From NCBI GenBank assembly GCA_021768245.1, contig JAETNO010000005.1:62001-126000 (forward strand): DNA of 64,000 nucleotides, given 5' to 3'. Shown piece by piece: positions 1 through 9,416 of this stretch. The position numbers and the translations under genes were made by a program. This DNA is from Bacteroidaceae bacterium (GTDB lineage Bacteria > Bacteroidota > Bacteroidia > Bacteroidales > Muribaculaceae). Within the stretch, counting starts at the first letter, position 1. The number at the start of each line of letters is the position of its first letter. The notes under the pieces were generated by a model. The model was not told where the DNA came from, did no database searches, and was given only the letters and a program-made list of their open reading frames with translations.

Positions 1-53
1 GGTTCGCGACTTCTCGTCAATAAGCGTGGACTGTCTCAAAAATTTTACGGATT

Positions 54-953
54 TCATATATTCCCATATTGCTCGAGGGCGGCGCGGAGGGAGGTGGTGA
101 CCATGGCGCGGAGCTCAGGCGGCTCAATCACCTTTATGTCGGCTCCGTGCGACAGAATCTCCTGAACGAAATCAGGGGTAAGGCGCAGACGGTAGTGGAA
201 CAATGAATAATCATCGTGGATTTCCTCGCGCTGGGAATGATGCAGCGGGAGCGCACGGAGATATTTCGCCTGCCGCGAAGTGGTCCGTATCACCACCTCA
301 TGTGTCTTACCCTGGGAAAATACGATGCCGAAAGAATCCTTCACGAAACTCTCGGGGTCAAAATCATCAGGCATAATAAATGTATCAGCCTCAATCACGA
401 CATCCTCCATGCGGTCAAGCGCATAGGTCTTGACAATCCCGTCGCGGGAATTGAGACCCGTGACATACCAGCGCTGGCGGAATATCTTAAGGAAATAAGG
501 CTCCACAACCACGTCGCGCGTAGGGTTGACACGCGTATAGGGCCGATAAGTGAAGCGCAGGGGATGCCGGTCGCGCAGGGCCGACACTACCTGAGAGAGA
601 TAGAGCCGCGCCGAGGGAACATCCTCAAGGAATATGCGGTCGGAGACATCGCTCACGGATGACAGCACATTGCTCATCGCCGCGGAGTTGAGCAGCCAGT
701 CGGTGACACTCGCCTGATGTGAATCACCCGAATCTATATAATATTCATAGGTTGACGCGTTGCACTCTATGTTTATATTGAAAAGCTCCTCAATGGCAGC
801 GCGATAGTTATAGAAAGTTCGGCGCGGAAGTGGCGCGCCGTCACTATATGGAGACTGAATCCATAGCTCGTTGAGTTTTCCACGGGTTATTGAGCCATAG
901 CGGCGTATGGTATCTATGAGCCATATGTAGCGTGCAAGGAGATTTCGTGCCAT
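54..953 (-). CDS. WYL-domain transcriptional regulator
   Basis: A 299-aa cytoplasmic regulator. Residues 1-75 are short helices typical of a winged helix-turn-helix (note RRTFYNYRAAIEELF, which looks like a recognition helix). Residues about 125-200 form a WYL domain, recognisable from the motif FLKIFRQRWYVTGLN followed by YALDRM. WYL domains bind nucleic acid or small ligands and usually control a neighbouring operon or a DNA-damage or defence response. The ATG start is 27 bp downstream of the stop of the NhaC gene, so it may be the last gene of a GH105-NhaC-WYL transcript. No defence gene is adjacent, so the target cannot be inferred. The family is confident; the regulated genes are unknown. 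Confidence 0.85.
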   Translation of the reverse strand: MARNLLARYIWLIDTIRRYGSITRGKLNELWIQSPYSDGAPLPRRTFYNYRAAIEELFNINIECNASTYEYYIDSGDSHQASVTDWLLNSAAMSNVLSSVSDVSDRIFLEDVPSARLYLSQVVSALRDRHPLRFTYRPYTRVNPTRDVVVEPYFLKIFRQRWYVTGLNSRDGIVKTYALDRMEDVVIEADTFIMPDDFDPESFVKDSFGIVFSQGKTHEVVIRTTSRQAKYLRALPLHHSQREEIHDDYSLFHYRLRLTPDFVQEILSHGADIKVIEPPELRAMVTTSLRAALEQYGNI

Positions 954-980
954 TTGGTTACTTATTGTAAAGAATACGTA

Positions 981-2315
981 TCAGGGGCGGCGCACCGACA
1001 CGTATCTTCTCGGGAAAAGGAATATGATTGAAAGGGCTATCATCAGGGCAAGAGCCCAGGGATAGTAGAGATAAGGGAAAGGAGAAGCGGGAGATATGCC
1101 GGCAAGAGAGGTGGCGAGCAGTGTCTGCGCTCCATAAGGAATGAGACACTGCACAACACAGGAGGCCGAATCGAGAAGCGAAGCACTCTTACGCGGGTCG
1201 ATTCCGTAGCGGGCGGCAATTTCCCGCGAGATGCCTCCGACCGTGATAATGGCAACGGTATTGTTGGCCGTACAGAGATTTACTATACCGACAAGTATGG
1301 CAAGAATAGCCTGGGCACCGCGCCGGCCTGAAATCCGCGAGGTGAGGCCCTGCAAAAGGAACTGGACTCCGCCTGCAGCCTTTATAACACCGAGCATCCC
1401 TGCGGCAAGAAGGGTTATGATTATAAGATCGCCCATCCCGTCGATGCCTTTTCCGGCAAAACCGGCCATCTCAATCAGACCGAAGCCATCCACGATGCCG
1501 ATAATAAGTGCGCTCAGAATTCCGAACAAAAGCACGATTGTGACATTAATACCTATGACAGCCGTGGCAAGCACAACCACATAAGGCAGTATCAACAGCG
1601 GATTGCTGTTGCCAACCATGGCTATCGCAGGGGATGCCTGCCCCATGACGATATAAGCGGCGAGTGTGATGATAGCGGCCGGGAGGGCTATCCATAGGTT
1701 GGCCTTGAACTTGTCAGCCATCCCGCAACCTTGCGAACGGGTGGCGGCAATAGTCGTATCGGAAATAAACGACAGGTTGTCACCGAAAAAGGCTCCGCCG
1801 AGCACCACCGCCACATAGAAGGCCACATTAGCGTCAGCCATCTCAGCAATCTGCACGGCAAGGGGCGTCAGGGCCACTACAGTACCAACCGAGGTGCCGA
1901 CAGAGAGGGATATGAAACATGCGGCGAAGAACAGTGTAGGAACCACGAATTCAGGAGGGAAAAAACGCAGCGTGAGATTGACAGTTGCGTCAATGGCCCC
2001 TATTTCCTTGGCAAGTGTCGCAAAGGCTCCCGCGAGGACAAAGACCCATATCATATAGAGGATATTGGGGTGCCCCGCCGCACGCGAGAATGTCTCTATG
2101 CGTTCCATCAAGGGACGCTTCCTGTAAATCGACACAGCCCATACCGAAGCCACGACCAAGGCGACGGCAATCGGCATCTTATAGAAATCACCTATTATTA
2201 TAGACACTGCCACATAGAGAAGCAGAAACACAATGACCGGCGAGAGTGCAAGCCACCCTCTTCTCGCGGGTATACGCTTTTCTGTGTCAGTATCAGATTG
2301 CCGTGTAACAGTCAT
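981..2315 (-). CDS. NhaC-family Na+/H+ antiporter
   Basis: A 444-aa polytopic inner-membrane protein with about eleven hydrophobic segments. The middle part carries GGAFFGDNLSFISDTT, the conserved polar stretch of the NhaC/NhaD superfamily, and later TANNTVAIITVGGISREIA, also characteristic. It probably exchanges Na+ for H+ across the cytoplasmic membrane, although some relatives move amino acids or dicarboxylates coupled to protons. The ATG start lies 3 bp after the stop of the GH105 gene, so the two are almost certainly co-transcribed. That pairing does not by itself suggest a transported sugar. Confidence 0.85.
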   Translation of the reverse strand: MTVTRQSDTDTEKRIPARRGWLALSPVIVFLLLYVAVSIIIGDFYKMPIAVALVVASVWAVSIYRKRPLMERIETFSRAAGHPNILYMIWVFVLAGAFATLAKEIGAIDATVNLTLRFFPPEFVVPTLFFAACFISLSVGTSVGTVVALTPLAVQIAEMADANVAFYVAVVLGGAFFGDNLSFISDTTIAATRSQGCGMADKFKANLWIALPAAIITLAAYIVMGQASPAIAMVGNSNPLLILPYVVVLATAVIGINVTIVLLFGILSALIIGIVDGFGLIEMAGFAGKGIDGMGDLIIITLLAAGMLGVIKAAGGVQFLLQGLTSRISGRRGAQAILAILVGIVNLCTANNTVAIITVGGISREIAARYGIDPRKSASLLDSASCVVQCLIPYGAQTLLATSLAGISPASPFPYLYYPWALALMIALSIIFLFPRRYVSVRRP

Positions 2316-2318
2316 ATA

Positions 2319-3482
2319 TCAACGTATTATCTCAAGACGGTGGTTATGGATATAGACATGGCCTTTGCATGGATTGACTACCTTTCGTCCAAGAAGGTCA
2401 TAGCAAGGTGCGTCACCGTTGTCGGACGCCGTGATTTCGGGATCGGTAATCGAGGATTCCCCTTCAAGCTGACGGAGCAACGCATGGACTTCGGCAGCTC
2501 CCCAAAGCCAGCATCCATAGCCGAAATCCTCAAAATCCGGAATAGCGTCGAAAGTAATGGGATTGCCATGTTCGGGCGCAGAACCGGTGCCCTGAAGATA
2601 GCCGACCTGCCCCGTGGATTCATGAACCGCCGAACGCATCGCCTCCCATCCCTTGCAGATTACGGGAAGATATGTGGAGGCATCAAGCATACCGGTCCTC
2701 ACTCCGTAGGCCATTCCTCCGATAAACAGTGATGTGCCGGTCATTTCAGGGCCCTCGCTGCCCGAAGGACCGAAATTTAACGGAGCGGCAAGACTTACAT
2801 TCCACGAACCGTCAGCCCTCTGGCAGTTTTTCAGCCCCTCGCTCATCATTTTGAAATCAGCTATATAGTCCTGACGGTGACTCTCATTCTCAGAAGTGAA
2901 CTGGAGTATTCGTGTCAAAGCCATATAAACCCAGCCATTTCCACGGCTCCAATAGCAATCCTTGTCAGGCTCAACCAGGTCACGGTAGGGAAAGACAGGC
3001 ATGCTCATCTGTATGGCGTCGACCCATGTCCAATAGTTGATTCTTTCCGACGCTATCATCTGGTCGATGCGCATCTTTATGTGTTCCATGCGCACGGTCT
3101 GCGACGGACCCATAAGATACATCTGGAGATATGCCTGACCGCAACACTGGTAGTCGGCATTATGACGCTTGGCCTCCGTGTCGGAACTGCTCTTCCACTT
3201 ATGAAATTCACCCCAGTCGATGGAATATTTCAACCATTCGGGTTTCTGCTTCTCGCGATAGATATTCAGCAGTCCTTCATAGAATACACCTCGCGTCCAT
3301 ATCTTGCTGTTGCGCTTCTTGCCTCCCACATAACTGTCGGCTCCTACGTCGGGATACCTGTCAATGAAATATGAAGCGACTTTCTCCGAAGTGGCCATGA
3401 CATCGGCACTGCCTGGCAGTGTCTGCCCCGGGGAAATCAGCATTAAAGAGGAGAACAATATCAATAATATAGACCTTCGCAT
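2319..3482 (-). CDS. GH105-type unsaturated rhamnogalacturonyl/glucuronyl hydrolase
   Basis: A 387-aa secreted protein with an N-terminal signal peptide (MRRSILLILFSSLMLISPG). The (alpha/alpha)6-barrel signature of GH105 (YteR/YesR type) is visible: RINYWTWVDAIQMSMPVF with the likely catalytic Asp155, then RGNGWVYMAL. These enzymes hydrolyse the unsaturated uronic acid left by pectate, rhamnogalacturonan or ulvan lyases. No lyase or SusC/D pair is nearby, so it is an orphan enzyme here. The last 30 residues (CYDLLGRKVV...GHVYIHNHRLEIIR) resemble the short beta-rich C-terminal tails found on other secreted proteins in this window. It lies 51 bp downstream of the carbonic anhydrase gene and 3 bp upstream of the NhaC gene. 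Confidence 0.85.
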   Translation of the reverse strand: MRRSILLILFSSLMLISPGQTLPGSADVMATSEKVASYFIDRYPDVGADSYVGGKKRNSKIWTRGVFYEGLLNIYREKQKPEWLKYSIDWGEFHKWKSSSDTEAKRHNADYQCCGQAYLQMYLMGPSQTVRMEHIKMRIDQMIASERINYWTWVDAIQMSMPVFPYRDLVEPDKDCYWSRGNGWVYMALTRILQFTSENESHRQDYIADFKMMSEGLKNCQRADGSWNVSLAAPLNFGPSGSEGPEMTGTSLFIGGMAYGVRTGMLDASTYLPVICKGWEAMRSAVHESTGQVGYLQGTGSAPEHGNPITFDAIPDFEDFGYGCWLWGAAEVHALLRQLEGESSITDPEITASDNGDAPCYDLLGRKVVNPCKGHVYIHNHRLEIIR

Positions 3483-3533
3483 GTATTAAAAGATTGTCAA
3501 TAGTTCGTCTGACAGAGAATTCAACAATATACA

Positions 3534-4073
3534 CTAAATCGACGAGAGATAGCCTGTGGTAGAATCCATGATATACCCGGCAGTACGGACATCGGCAGGC
3601 ATAAGCGGATGGCGGGAAATAAGGTCGACGGTCTCCCTGACAGCCTCGCCAGTATCGTCGAAACCATGAAGCCAGCTGTCGAGGTCGATACCGCAATGAC
3701 GCATAAGCGAGATATGCTCGTCGCTGATTCCACGATGGCGCATCAGTTCAAGCATCTCACCGGAGTCCATTCCCTGGACACCGCACTCAGTATGGCCTAT
3801 CACCATTATTTCGTTGACCCCCAGCTCATAGACTGCGACAAGCAGCGAGCGCATGGTCGAATCAAACGGGTTGGTGATTGTCCCTCCGGCATTTTTTATG
3901 ATTTTGACGTCCCCGTTGCGCAAGCCAAGGGCGGCAGGCAGAAGCTCGACAAGGCGGGTATCCATGCAGGTCACTATTGCAATGCGCTTATCGGGATATT
4001 TCGAAGTCATGAATTTCTCATAGCCCTTTGAAGCTACAAACTCTCGGTTATGCTTTATTATCTCCTCAATCAT
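3534..4073 (-). CDS. beta-class carbonic anhydrase
   Basis: A 179-aa cytosolic enzyme that interconverts CO2 and bicarbonate. Zinc ligands are visible as Cys36 and Asp38 in VTCMDTR, and His94 and Cys97 in GHTECG. The Asp38-Arg40 dyad of the family is intact, and IIKNAGGTI is also diagnostic. An upstream in-frame ATG at 4112 would add 13 residues. I chose the ATG at 4073 because it begins the conserved MIEEIIKHNREF segment and because a TATCTTTG -7 box at 4110-4117 overlaps the longer version. The short beta-CA subclass (about 180 aa) matches this length. Confidence 0.9.
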   Translation of the reverse strand: MIEEIIKHNREFVASKGYEKFMTSKYPDKRIAIVTCMDTRLVELLPAALGLRNGDVKIIKNAGGTITNPFDSTMRSLLVAVYELGVNEIMVIGHTECGVQGMDSGEMLELMRHRGISDEHISLMRHCGIDLDSWLHGFDDTGEAVRETVDLISRHPLMPADVRTAGYIMDSTTGYLSSI

Positions 4074-4109
4074 GGTAATCGTAGCGGTTAATATTTGCTT
4101 ACATATATG

Positions 4110-4117
4110 CAAAGATA
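4110..4117 (-). promoter_or_regulatory. Bacteroidota -7 box before the carbonic anhydrase gene
   Basis: Minus-strand TATCTTTG matches the TAnnTTTG consensus. It lies 37 bp upstream of the chosen start at 4073. No good TTTG at the -33 position was found. Confidence 0.5.
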
Positions 4118-4127
4118 CGTATTTTTA

Positions 4128-5744
4128 TCAAAACGGCAGTTTCGACACGGTCTGTCCCCAGCTGCCACGATCGAGATTGCGGTAGGACAGGGCCTCGCGG
4201 ATATGATGGACCGCGACAGGCTTACTTGCCGTTTCAACAAGAATCTTCCGGTCAGCGGGATTGAAACCCTCACGGGTGGCATAGTCAAGGTCGGCGATAG
4301 TGCGGGCCACCTTGAGTATACGGTCATAGGCCCGCGCACTCATGTCGAGTCTCTTCATTGCTTCCCGAAGCGTCGACATGCCCTCTTCGTCAAGCGAGGC
4401 GTGAAGCTTCAGCAGCCGCGAGGACATCTGCGCATTGCAGTGGACCGCAGGTTCAGACCTGAAACGCTCCTCCTGAATGAGCCTCGCGCTGACCACCCTT
4501 TTCTTTATATCCTCGCTCCGCTCCCCTTCCCTCGCGGAGGAAAGTTCCTCAAACGGCACCGGCATAATCTCCACCTGGAGGTCAATGCGGTCAAGCAAAG
4601 GACCGCTTATGCGGTTAAAATATTTCTGCACCGCAGCTGAAGAGCATGTGCACTCCTTTGTAGGATGATTATAGAATCCGCAAGGGCACGGATTCATCGA
4701 GGCGACAAGCATGAAGCCAGCAGGATAGTCAATAGTGTATTTAGCGCGGGCTATGGTGATATGACGGTCTTCGAGCGGTTGACGCATCACTTCGAGCACC
4801 TGACGGGAAAATTCAGGGAACTCATCGAGAAAAAGCACTCCGTTGTGGGCAAGGGAAATCTCTCCCGGAACAGGATTTGTGCCACCACCCACCAAAGCCA
4901 CTGACGAAATGCTGTGGTGAGGCGAGCGGAACGGACGCACGGTCATGAGGCGTGAGCCGGTTTTCAGTTTCCCGGCCACAGAGTGAATCTTTGTCGTCTC
5001 CAGAGCTTCCGAAAGCGACAAAGGGGGCAGAATCGTCGGGACACGCTTTGCCATCATCGATTTCCCCGCTCCGGGAGGACCGACCATCAATATGTTATGA
5101 CCACCCGCACATGCCACTTCAAAAGCCCTCTTCACACTTTCCTGGCCCTTCACCTCCGCGAAATCACAGTCGAACACCGACTGCGCACGGCTGAATTCCG
5201 CCCGTGTGTCGACCATAACAGGCTCCGGCACCGACATTCCGGCGACGAAATCAATCACCTCGCGCAGGCTTGACATCCCGTAGACCTCAAGGTTATTGAC
5301 AACGGCTGCCTCCGTAGCGTTGGCCACGGGGACAATCATTCCACGGAACCCCAGTTCACGGGCCTTGATTGCCATTGGAAGCGCCCCTTTAATCGGGAGC
5401 AACGAACCGTCAAGCGATAGTTCCCCCATAAACATGAATGAATCAAGGGGAATCGCCGGGGATATCTGCTCACAGGAGGCAAGGACACCTATGGCTATGG
5501 GAAGGTCATAGGCTGCCCCTTCCTTCCGGACATCGGCAGGAGAAAGATTCACCACCAGGCGTCGGCGCGGCCATTTGTAGCCCGACTGCATGATGGCCGA
5601 CTGTACACGCTGATAGCTCTCCTTCACTGCCGTATCGGCCATGCCGACAAGGGAAAAGCTGAAGCCGGTCTCGGCAAAGGCTTCGACGGTGACAATCAGT
5701 GCGTCTATCCCCTGGACAGCTGCGCCATAGGTCTTGATTAGCAT
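4128..5744 (-). CDS. yifB: YifB/ComM-family Mg-chelatase-like AAA+ ATPase
   Basis: A 538-aa protein with the usual three parts. An N-terminal ChlI-type fold covers about residues 20-160 and includes NLSPADVRKEGAAYDLPIA. An AAA+ module carries Walker A GPPGAGKS at 222-229 and Walker B GVLFLDEFPEF. A C-terminal domain follows. A cysteine cluster NPCPCGFYN...ECTC between them is typical of the family. In other bacteria ComM is a hexameric helicase that aids branch migration during natural transformation; its role in Bacteroidota is not established. The start is 76 bp after metH, so it may be read from the metH transcript. Confidence 0.92.
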   Translation of the reverse strand: MLIKTYGAAVQGIDALIVTVEAFAETGFSFSLVGMADTAVKESYQRVQSAIMQSGYKWPRRRLVVNLSPADVRKEGAAYDLPIAIGVLASCEQISPAIPLDSFMFMGELSLDGSLLPIKGALPMAIKARELGFRGMIVPVANATEAAVVNNLEVYGMSSLREVIDFVAGMSVPEPVMVDTRAEFSRAQSVFDCDFAEVKGQESVKRAFEVACAGGHNILMVGPPGAGKSMMAKRVPTILPPLSLSEALETTKIHSVAGKLKTGSRLMTVRPFRSPHHSISSVALVGGGTNPVPGEISLAHNGVLFLDEFPEFSRQVLEVMRQPLEDRHITIARAKYTIDYPAGFMLVASMNPCPCGFYNHPTKECTCSSAAVQKYFNRISGPLLDRIDLQVEIMPVPFEELSSAREGERSEDIKKRVVSARLIQEERFRSEPAVHCNAQMSSRLLKLHASLDEEGMSTLREAMKRLDMSARAYDRILKVARTIADLDYATREGFNPADRKILVETASKPVAVHHIREALSYRNLDRGSWGQTVSKLPF

Positions 5745-5820
5745 GGTATTCTATTTTTATGGTTAAGGTTTGATTGATCTTACCGGCTCCCGGTCAATGG
5801 AAGTAAGGAGGCTCCCGATT

Positions 5821-8800
5821 TCAAAGGGCAAGCAGCGAGCGAACCTCGTCAATTGAAAGTCCACGACGGGAGGCATAGTCACGAAGCTGGTCGTCAGCCA
5901 TAGGGCCTATGAGGAAATAGCTTGATTCAGGATGTGCGAGATAAAGTCCGCAGACAGTAGCCGACGGCTCCATAGCTCCATTTTCTGTTATCGCGACGCC
6001 GATTTCAGACATGTCAAGCAGACGGTCAAGTTCGAATGTCAATTTCTGGTCAGGAAGAGACGGATAGCCGACGGCAGGACGTATGCCCTGATAGCGTGAC
6101 CGGAACATATCCTTCACAGTCATGAATTCATCGGGAGCATAGCCCCAAAGTTGCGTTCTCACAATCCTGTGCAGACATTCAGATGCCGCCTCTGCAAGAC
6201 GATGGGCGAGGCTCTGGGCGAGAAGTGAGCGATAGGAATCTCCCTCCGAATCAAAAGCGGCTATCTCCCTGCTGACATCGACACTCACCACGAAGGCACC
6301 TGCATAATCGTTTTCAACACCGACAAAATCGGCGAGAGATAGCGACGATGCATCTCCGGCAAGAGCCTGCTGACGCAAGGTAGGGATACGTACTCCTCCT
6401 ATAATTATATCGTCACCCTCGGCATGCGCCTCTGAAAGGTTTACGATAGCCTTGATCTTTATGCCAACTTTATCCCAAGCCGACAGCATAGCAAGTGCGT
6501 CACTCTGAATTCGGGCAGATTCCTCGTCTGAGCCTGAGAGTTTCCAGGCATTGTAAAATTGTCGCCAGTTTATGAAGGGGATAAGTTCCGCAACCGGAAT
6601 ACACCGAAGTGTACGGCCCGGAAGGGAAGGCTCTACGGGAACATATTGTTTGAGCTTCTTACGCACGGAGCGAGCCCGCGCCTCTTCTATTGGGAGCACG
6701 GGTTGATTACGAAGCATCTCCTTCTCTCGCAGGGCCTCATATTCAGTTCTAAGTTCTGCGATGAAATCCTCGCGGGTGGCAGGATTCAAGAGACGGGAGG
6801 CTATCAGGGGATTTTGCGAGGCATCGGGGACATGAATCACAGGAGCCGAATAGTTAGGAGCGATTTTTACGGCGGTATGTATGCGCGACGTCGTGGCCCC
6901 TCCGACCATCACAGGAATGTCAAGTCCGGTCTTTTCCATCAGCGCAACCACCCTGCACATTTCTTCGAGCGAGGGAGTTATCAGGCCAGAAAGACAGACA
7001 AAATCAGGTTTTTCCTCAACGGCGACCCGCACTATCTCCTCCGCAGGAACCATGACCCCGAGGTCAATGACTTCATAATTGTTGCAGGCGAGCACTATTG
7101 AAACGATGTTCTTCCCGATATCATGGACATCACCCTTCACGGTCGCAAACACCACCTTGCCGGCTTTCTTTACAGAATCTACGCCTCTCGCACTTTCAAT
7201 AGCGGGGGTAAGCAGTCCGACCGCACGCTTCATGGTGCGGGCAGTCTTGACAACCTGGGGAAGGAACATTTTCCCCTCTCCGAAGAGCGTGCCGACACGA
7301 TTCATTCCCTCCATCAAAGGCCCGTCGATTATCGCTACGGCGGAACGGCCACCCTCAAGCGCGTCTGCCAAATCCTTTTCAAGATAATCACTGATTCCCT
7401 TTATGAGAGCATGGGCGAGACGTTCGTCAACAGGGAGATTGCGCCACTCAGACGAGGCTTTCTTAGCCGAAGGGTTCAAAGAAGCAGACGCATCATCCTT
7501 CAGCCTCAACATCTCCTGGGCATAGGCAATCAGCTCCTCTGAAGCATTATCACGCCGGCAGAGCACCACATCCTCTATCAACCCGCGCAAACCCAGCTCT
7601 ATGTCTTCATAGGTCACCGAGGATGAGGGATTGACAATGGCCATATCCATGCCGGCAGCAATCGCATGGTAAAGGAATACGGCATGGATAGCCTCGCGGA
7701 GATAATTGTTGCCACGGAAAGAGAATGACAGATTGCTTACTCCTCCGCTCACTTTGGCGCCGGGAAGATTTTTCTTTATCCACTCCACCGCACGTATGAA
7801 GTCAAGACCGTAGCGGTCATGTTCCTTCATTCCGGTAGCAATGGCAAGTATATTCGGGTCAAAAATGATATCCTCGGGATTGAAAGCCGCCCGCTCGGTA
7901 AGAAGGCGGTAGGCTCGCGAGCAGATTTCTATTTTGCGCTCATAGCTGTCGGCCTGCCCTTGCTCGTCAAAGGCCATGACCACAGCCGCAGCTCCGAGCT
8001 CACGCACTCGCCGCGCACGGACAATAAAAAGCTCCTCACCCTCTTTAAGTGAGAGTGAATTTACTATCGATTTTCCCTGCACGCATTTCAAGGCCGACTC
8101 AATCACAGTCCAGTCGGATGAATCAATCATGAAAGGCACCCGTGAGATATCAGGTTCAGAGGCTATGAGATTAAGGAAAGAGCACATCTCTTTCCGAGCA
8201 TCCATCATCCCGTCGTCCATGTTGATGTCCAATATCTGCGCACCGTCCTCAACCTGCTTGCGGGCGATTGACACCGCCTCTTCGAGCCAGCCTTCCTTTA
8301 TCAATCGCAGGAATCTACGCGAACCGGCCACATTGCAACGCTCACCGACGTTGACAAAAAGAGAGCCATCCACAATATCCAGAGGTTCAAGTCCTGAAAG
8401 ATGAAGTCCGGCAACAGGGGTAACAGGGACATGTGGAGTACGCCCCTTGGCAATTTTGGCAATAGCTGCGATATGCGCCGGGGTGGTGCCGCAGCATCCG
8501 CCTACAATATTGACCAGCCCCTCGTCAATGAAGCTTCCGATATGACGCGCCATGGCCTCGGGGCTTTCCTCATATTCACCCAAAGCATTAGGCAGGCCTG
8601 CGTTCGGATGGCAGCTTATGGGGTATGGAGCGGTACGGGCAAGTTCCATGAGGTGAGGCTTCATGTCCGCCGCGCCAAAAGAACAGTTAAGTCCTACCGA
8701 GGCTATCGGACAATGGGCCACTGACGCAAGGAAAGCCCTCAATGTCTGACCTGAAAATGTCCTGCCGTCATGCCCCGAAAGAGTCACCGATAACATTATC

Positions 8801-9408
8801 GGCAATTCCACGCCTTTACGGGCCATAACAGAATTTGCGGCGTCGAGCCCGGCCTTAAGGTTAAGTGAGTCAAAGATTGTCTCGAAAAGCAGGATGTCAA
8901 CTCCACCGTCTATAAGCCCTTCTATTTGCTCGGAATAGGCAGTGAAAAGGTCATCGTAGCTGACTGCACGAAATGCAGGGTTGTTGACATCCGGACTCAT
9001 TGATGCCGTCTTATTGGTAGGGCCGATTGACCCGGCTACGAATATCCTGCGTTCAAGTTCCGCAGAGCGTCGGTCAGCGAGCCTGCGAAGCAGGGCTGCC
9101 GCTTCGCGGTTGATTTCTCCGACAAGATGCTCCATGCCATAGTCCGCCTGGGAAATGGCATTGGCATTGAAGGTGTCGGTCGTTATTATATCCGCTCCGG
9201 CCTCAATATATAAGTCTGCGATATCAGAAACAACGTCAGGACGTGTAAGCGCGAGGATATCGTTGTTTCCGCGCAAATCACAATGCCACGCGGCAAAACG
9301 CTCTCCACGGAAATCTCTCTCCGAAAGCCCCCGGCTCTGAATCATGGTGCCTATAGCACCGTCAAGAATCAGTATGCGCTCACGTATAAGTTTCGGGAAA
9401 TCAACCAT
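5821..9408 (-). CDS. metH: Cobalamin-dependent methionine synthase
   Basis: A full-length 1195-aa enzyme that methylates homocysteine with methyl-tetrahydrofolate through cobalamin. Domains in order: homocysteine-binding barrel (1 to about 320) with zinc ligands Cys242, Cys305 and Cys306 (GLNC and GGCCGTTP); pterin-binding barrel (about 340-600, FVNVGERCNVAGSRRF at its start); cap and cobalamin domain (about 650-880) with GDVHDIGKNIV, where His762 is the lower axial ligand; and a SAM-dependent reactivation domain (about 900-1195, RPAVGYPSLPDQ). All key residues are intact. It starts 8 bp after the SGNH esterase gene. I saw no cobalamin or SAM riboswitch upstream, although that spot is inside an operon. 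Confidence 0.97.
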   Translation of the reverse strand: MVDFPKLIRERILILDGAIGTMIQSRGLSERDFRGERFAAWHCDLRGNNDILALTRPDVVSDIADLYIEAGADIITTDTFNANAISQADYGMEHLVGEINREAAALLRRLADRRSAELERRIFVAGSIGPTNKTASMSPDVNNPAFRAVSYDDLFTAYSEQIEGLIDGGVDILLFETIFDSLNLKAGLDAANSVMARKGVELPIMLSVTLSGHDGRTFSGQTLRAFLASVAHCPIASVGLNCSFGAADMKPHLMELARTAPYPISCHPNAGLPNALGEYEESPEAMARHIGSFIDEGLVNIVGGCCGTTPAHIAAIAKIAKGRTPHVPVTPVAGLHLSGLEPLDIVDGSLFVNVGERCNVAGSRRFLRLIKEGWLEEAVSIARKQVEDGAQILDINMDDGMMDARKEMCSFLNLIASEPDISRVPFMIDSSDWTVIESALKCVQGKSIVNSLSLKEGEELFIVRARRVRELGAAAVVMAFDEQGQADSYERKIEICSRAYRLLTERAAFNPEDIIFDPNILAIATGMKEHDRYGLDFIRAVEWIKKNLPGAKVSGGVSNLSFSFRGNNYLREAIHAVFLYHAIAAGMDMAIVNPSSSVTYEDIELGLRGLIEDVVLCRRDNASEELIAYAQEMLRLKDDASASLNPSAKKASSEWRNLPVDERLAHALIKGISDYLEKDLADALEGGRSAVAIIDGPLMEGMNRVGTLFGEGKMFLPQVVKTARTMKRAVGLLTPAIESARGVDSVKKAGKVVFATVKGDVHDIGKNIVSIVLACNNYEVIDLGVMVPAEEIVRVAVEEKPDFVCLSGLITPSLEEMCRVVALMEKTGLDIPVMVGGATTSRIHTAVKIAPNYSAPVIHVPDASQNPLIASRLLNPATREDFIAELRTEYEALREKEMLRNQPVLPIEEARARSVRKKLKQYVPVEPSLPGRTLRCIPVAELIPFINWRQFYNAWKLSGSDEESARIQSDALAMLSAWDKVGIKIKAIVNLSEAHAEGDDIIIGGVRIPTLRQQALAGDASSLSLADFVGVENDYAGAFVVSVDVSREIAAFDSEGDSYRSLLAQSLAHRLAEAASECLHRIVRTQLWGYAPDEFMTVKDMFRSRYQGIRPAVGYPSLPDQKLTFELDRLLDMSEIGVAITENGAMEPSATVCGLYLAHPESSYFLIGPMADDQLRDYASRRGLSIDEVRSLLAL

Positions 9409-9416
9409 CAGCCCAC

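Noticed and set aside
1731..2732. A 333-codon plus-strand open frame across the NhaC and GH105 genes
   Set aside because: It spans the junction of two well-supported minus-strand genes and has no recognisable domain.
5745..5820. A possible regulatory RNA between metH and yifB, or a cobalamin riboswitch for metH
   Set aside because: The gap is only 76 bp with no conserved riboswitch structure, and metH itself starts 8 bp after the SGNH gene, leaving no room for a leader.
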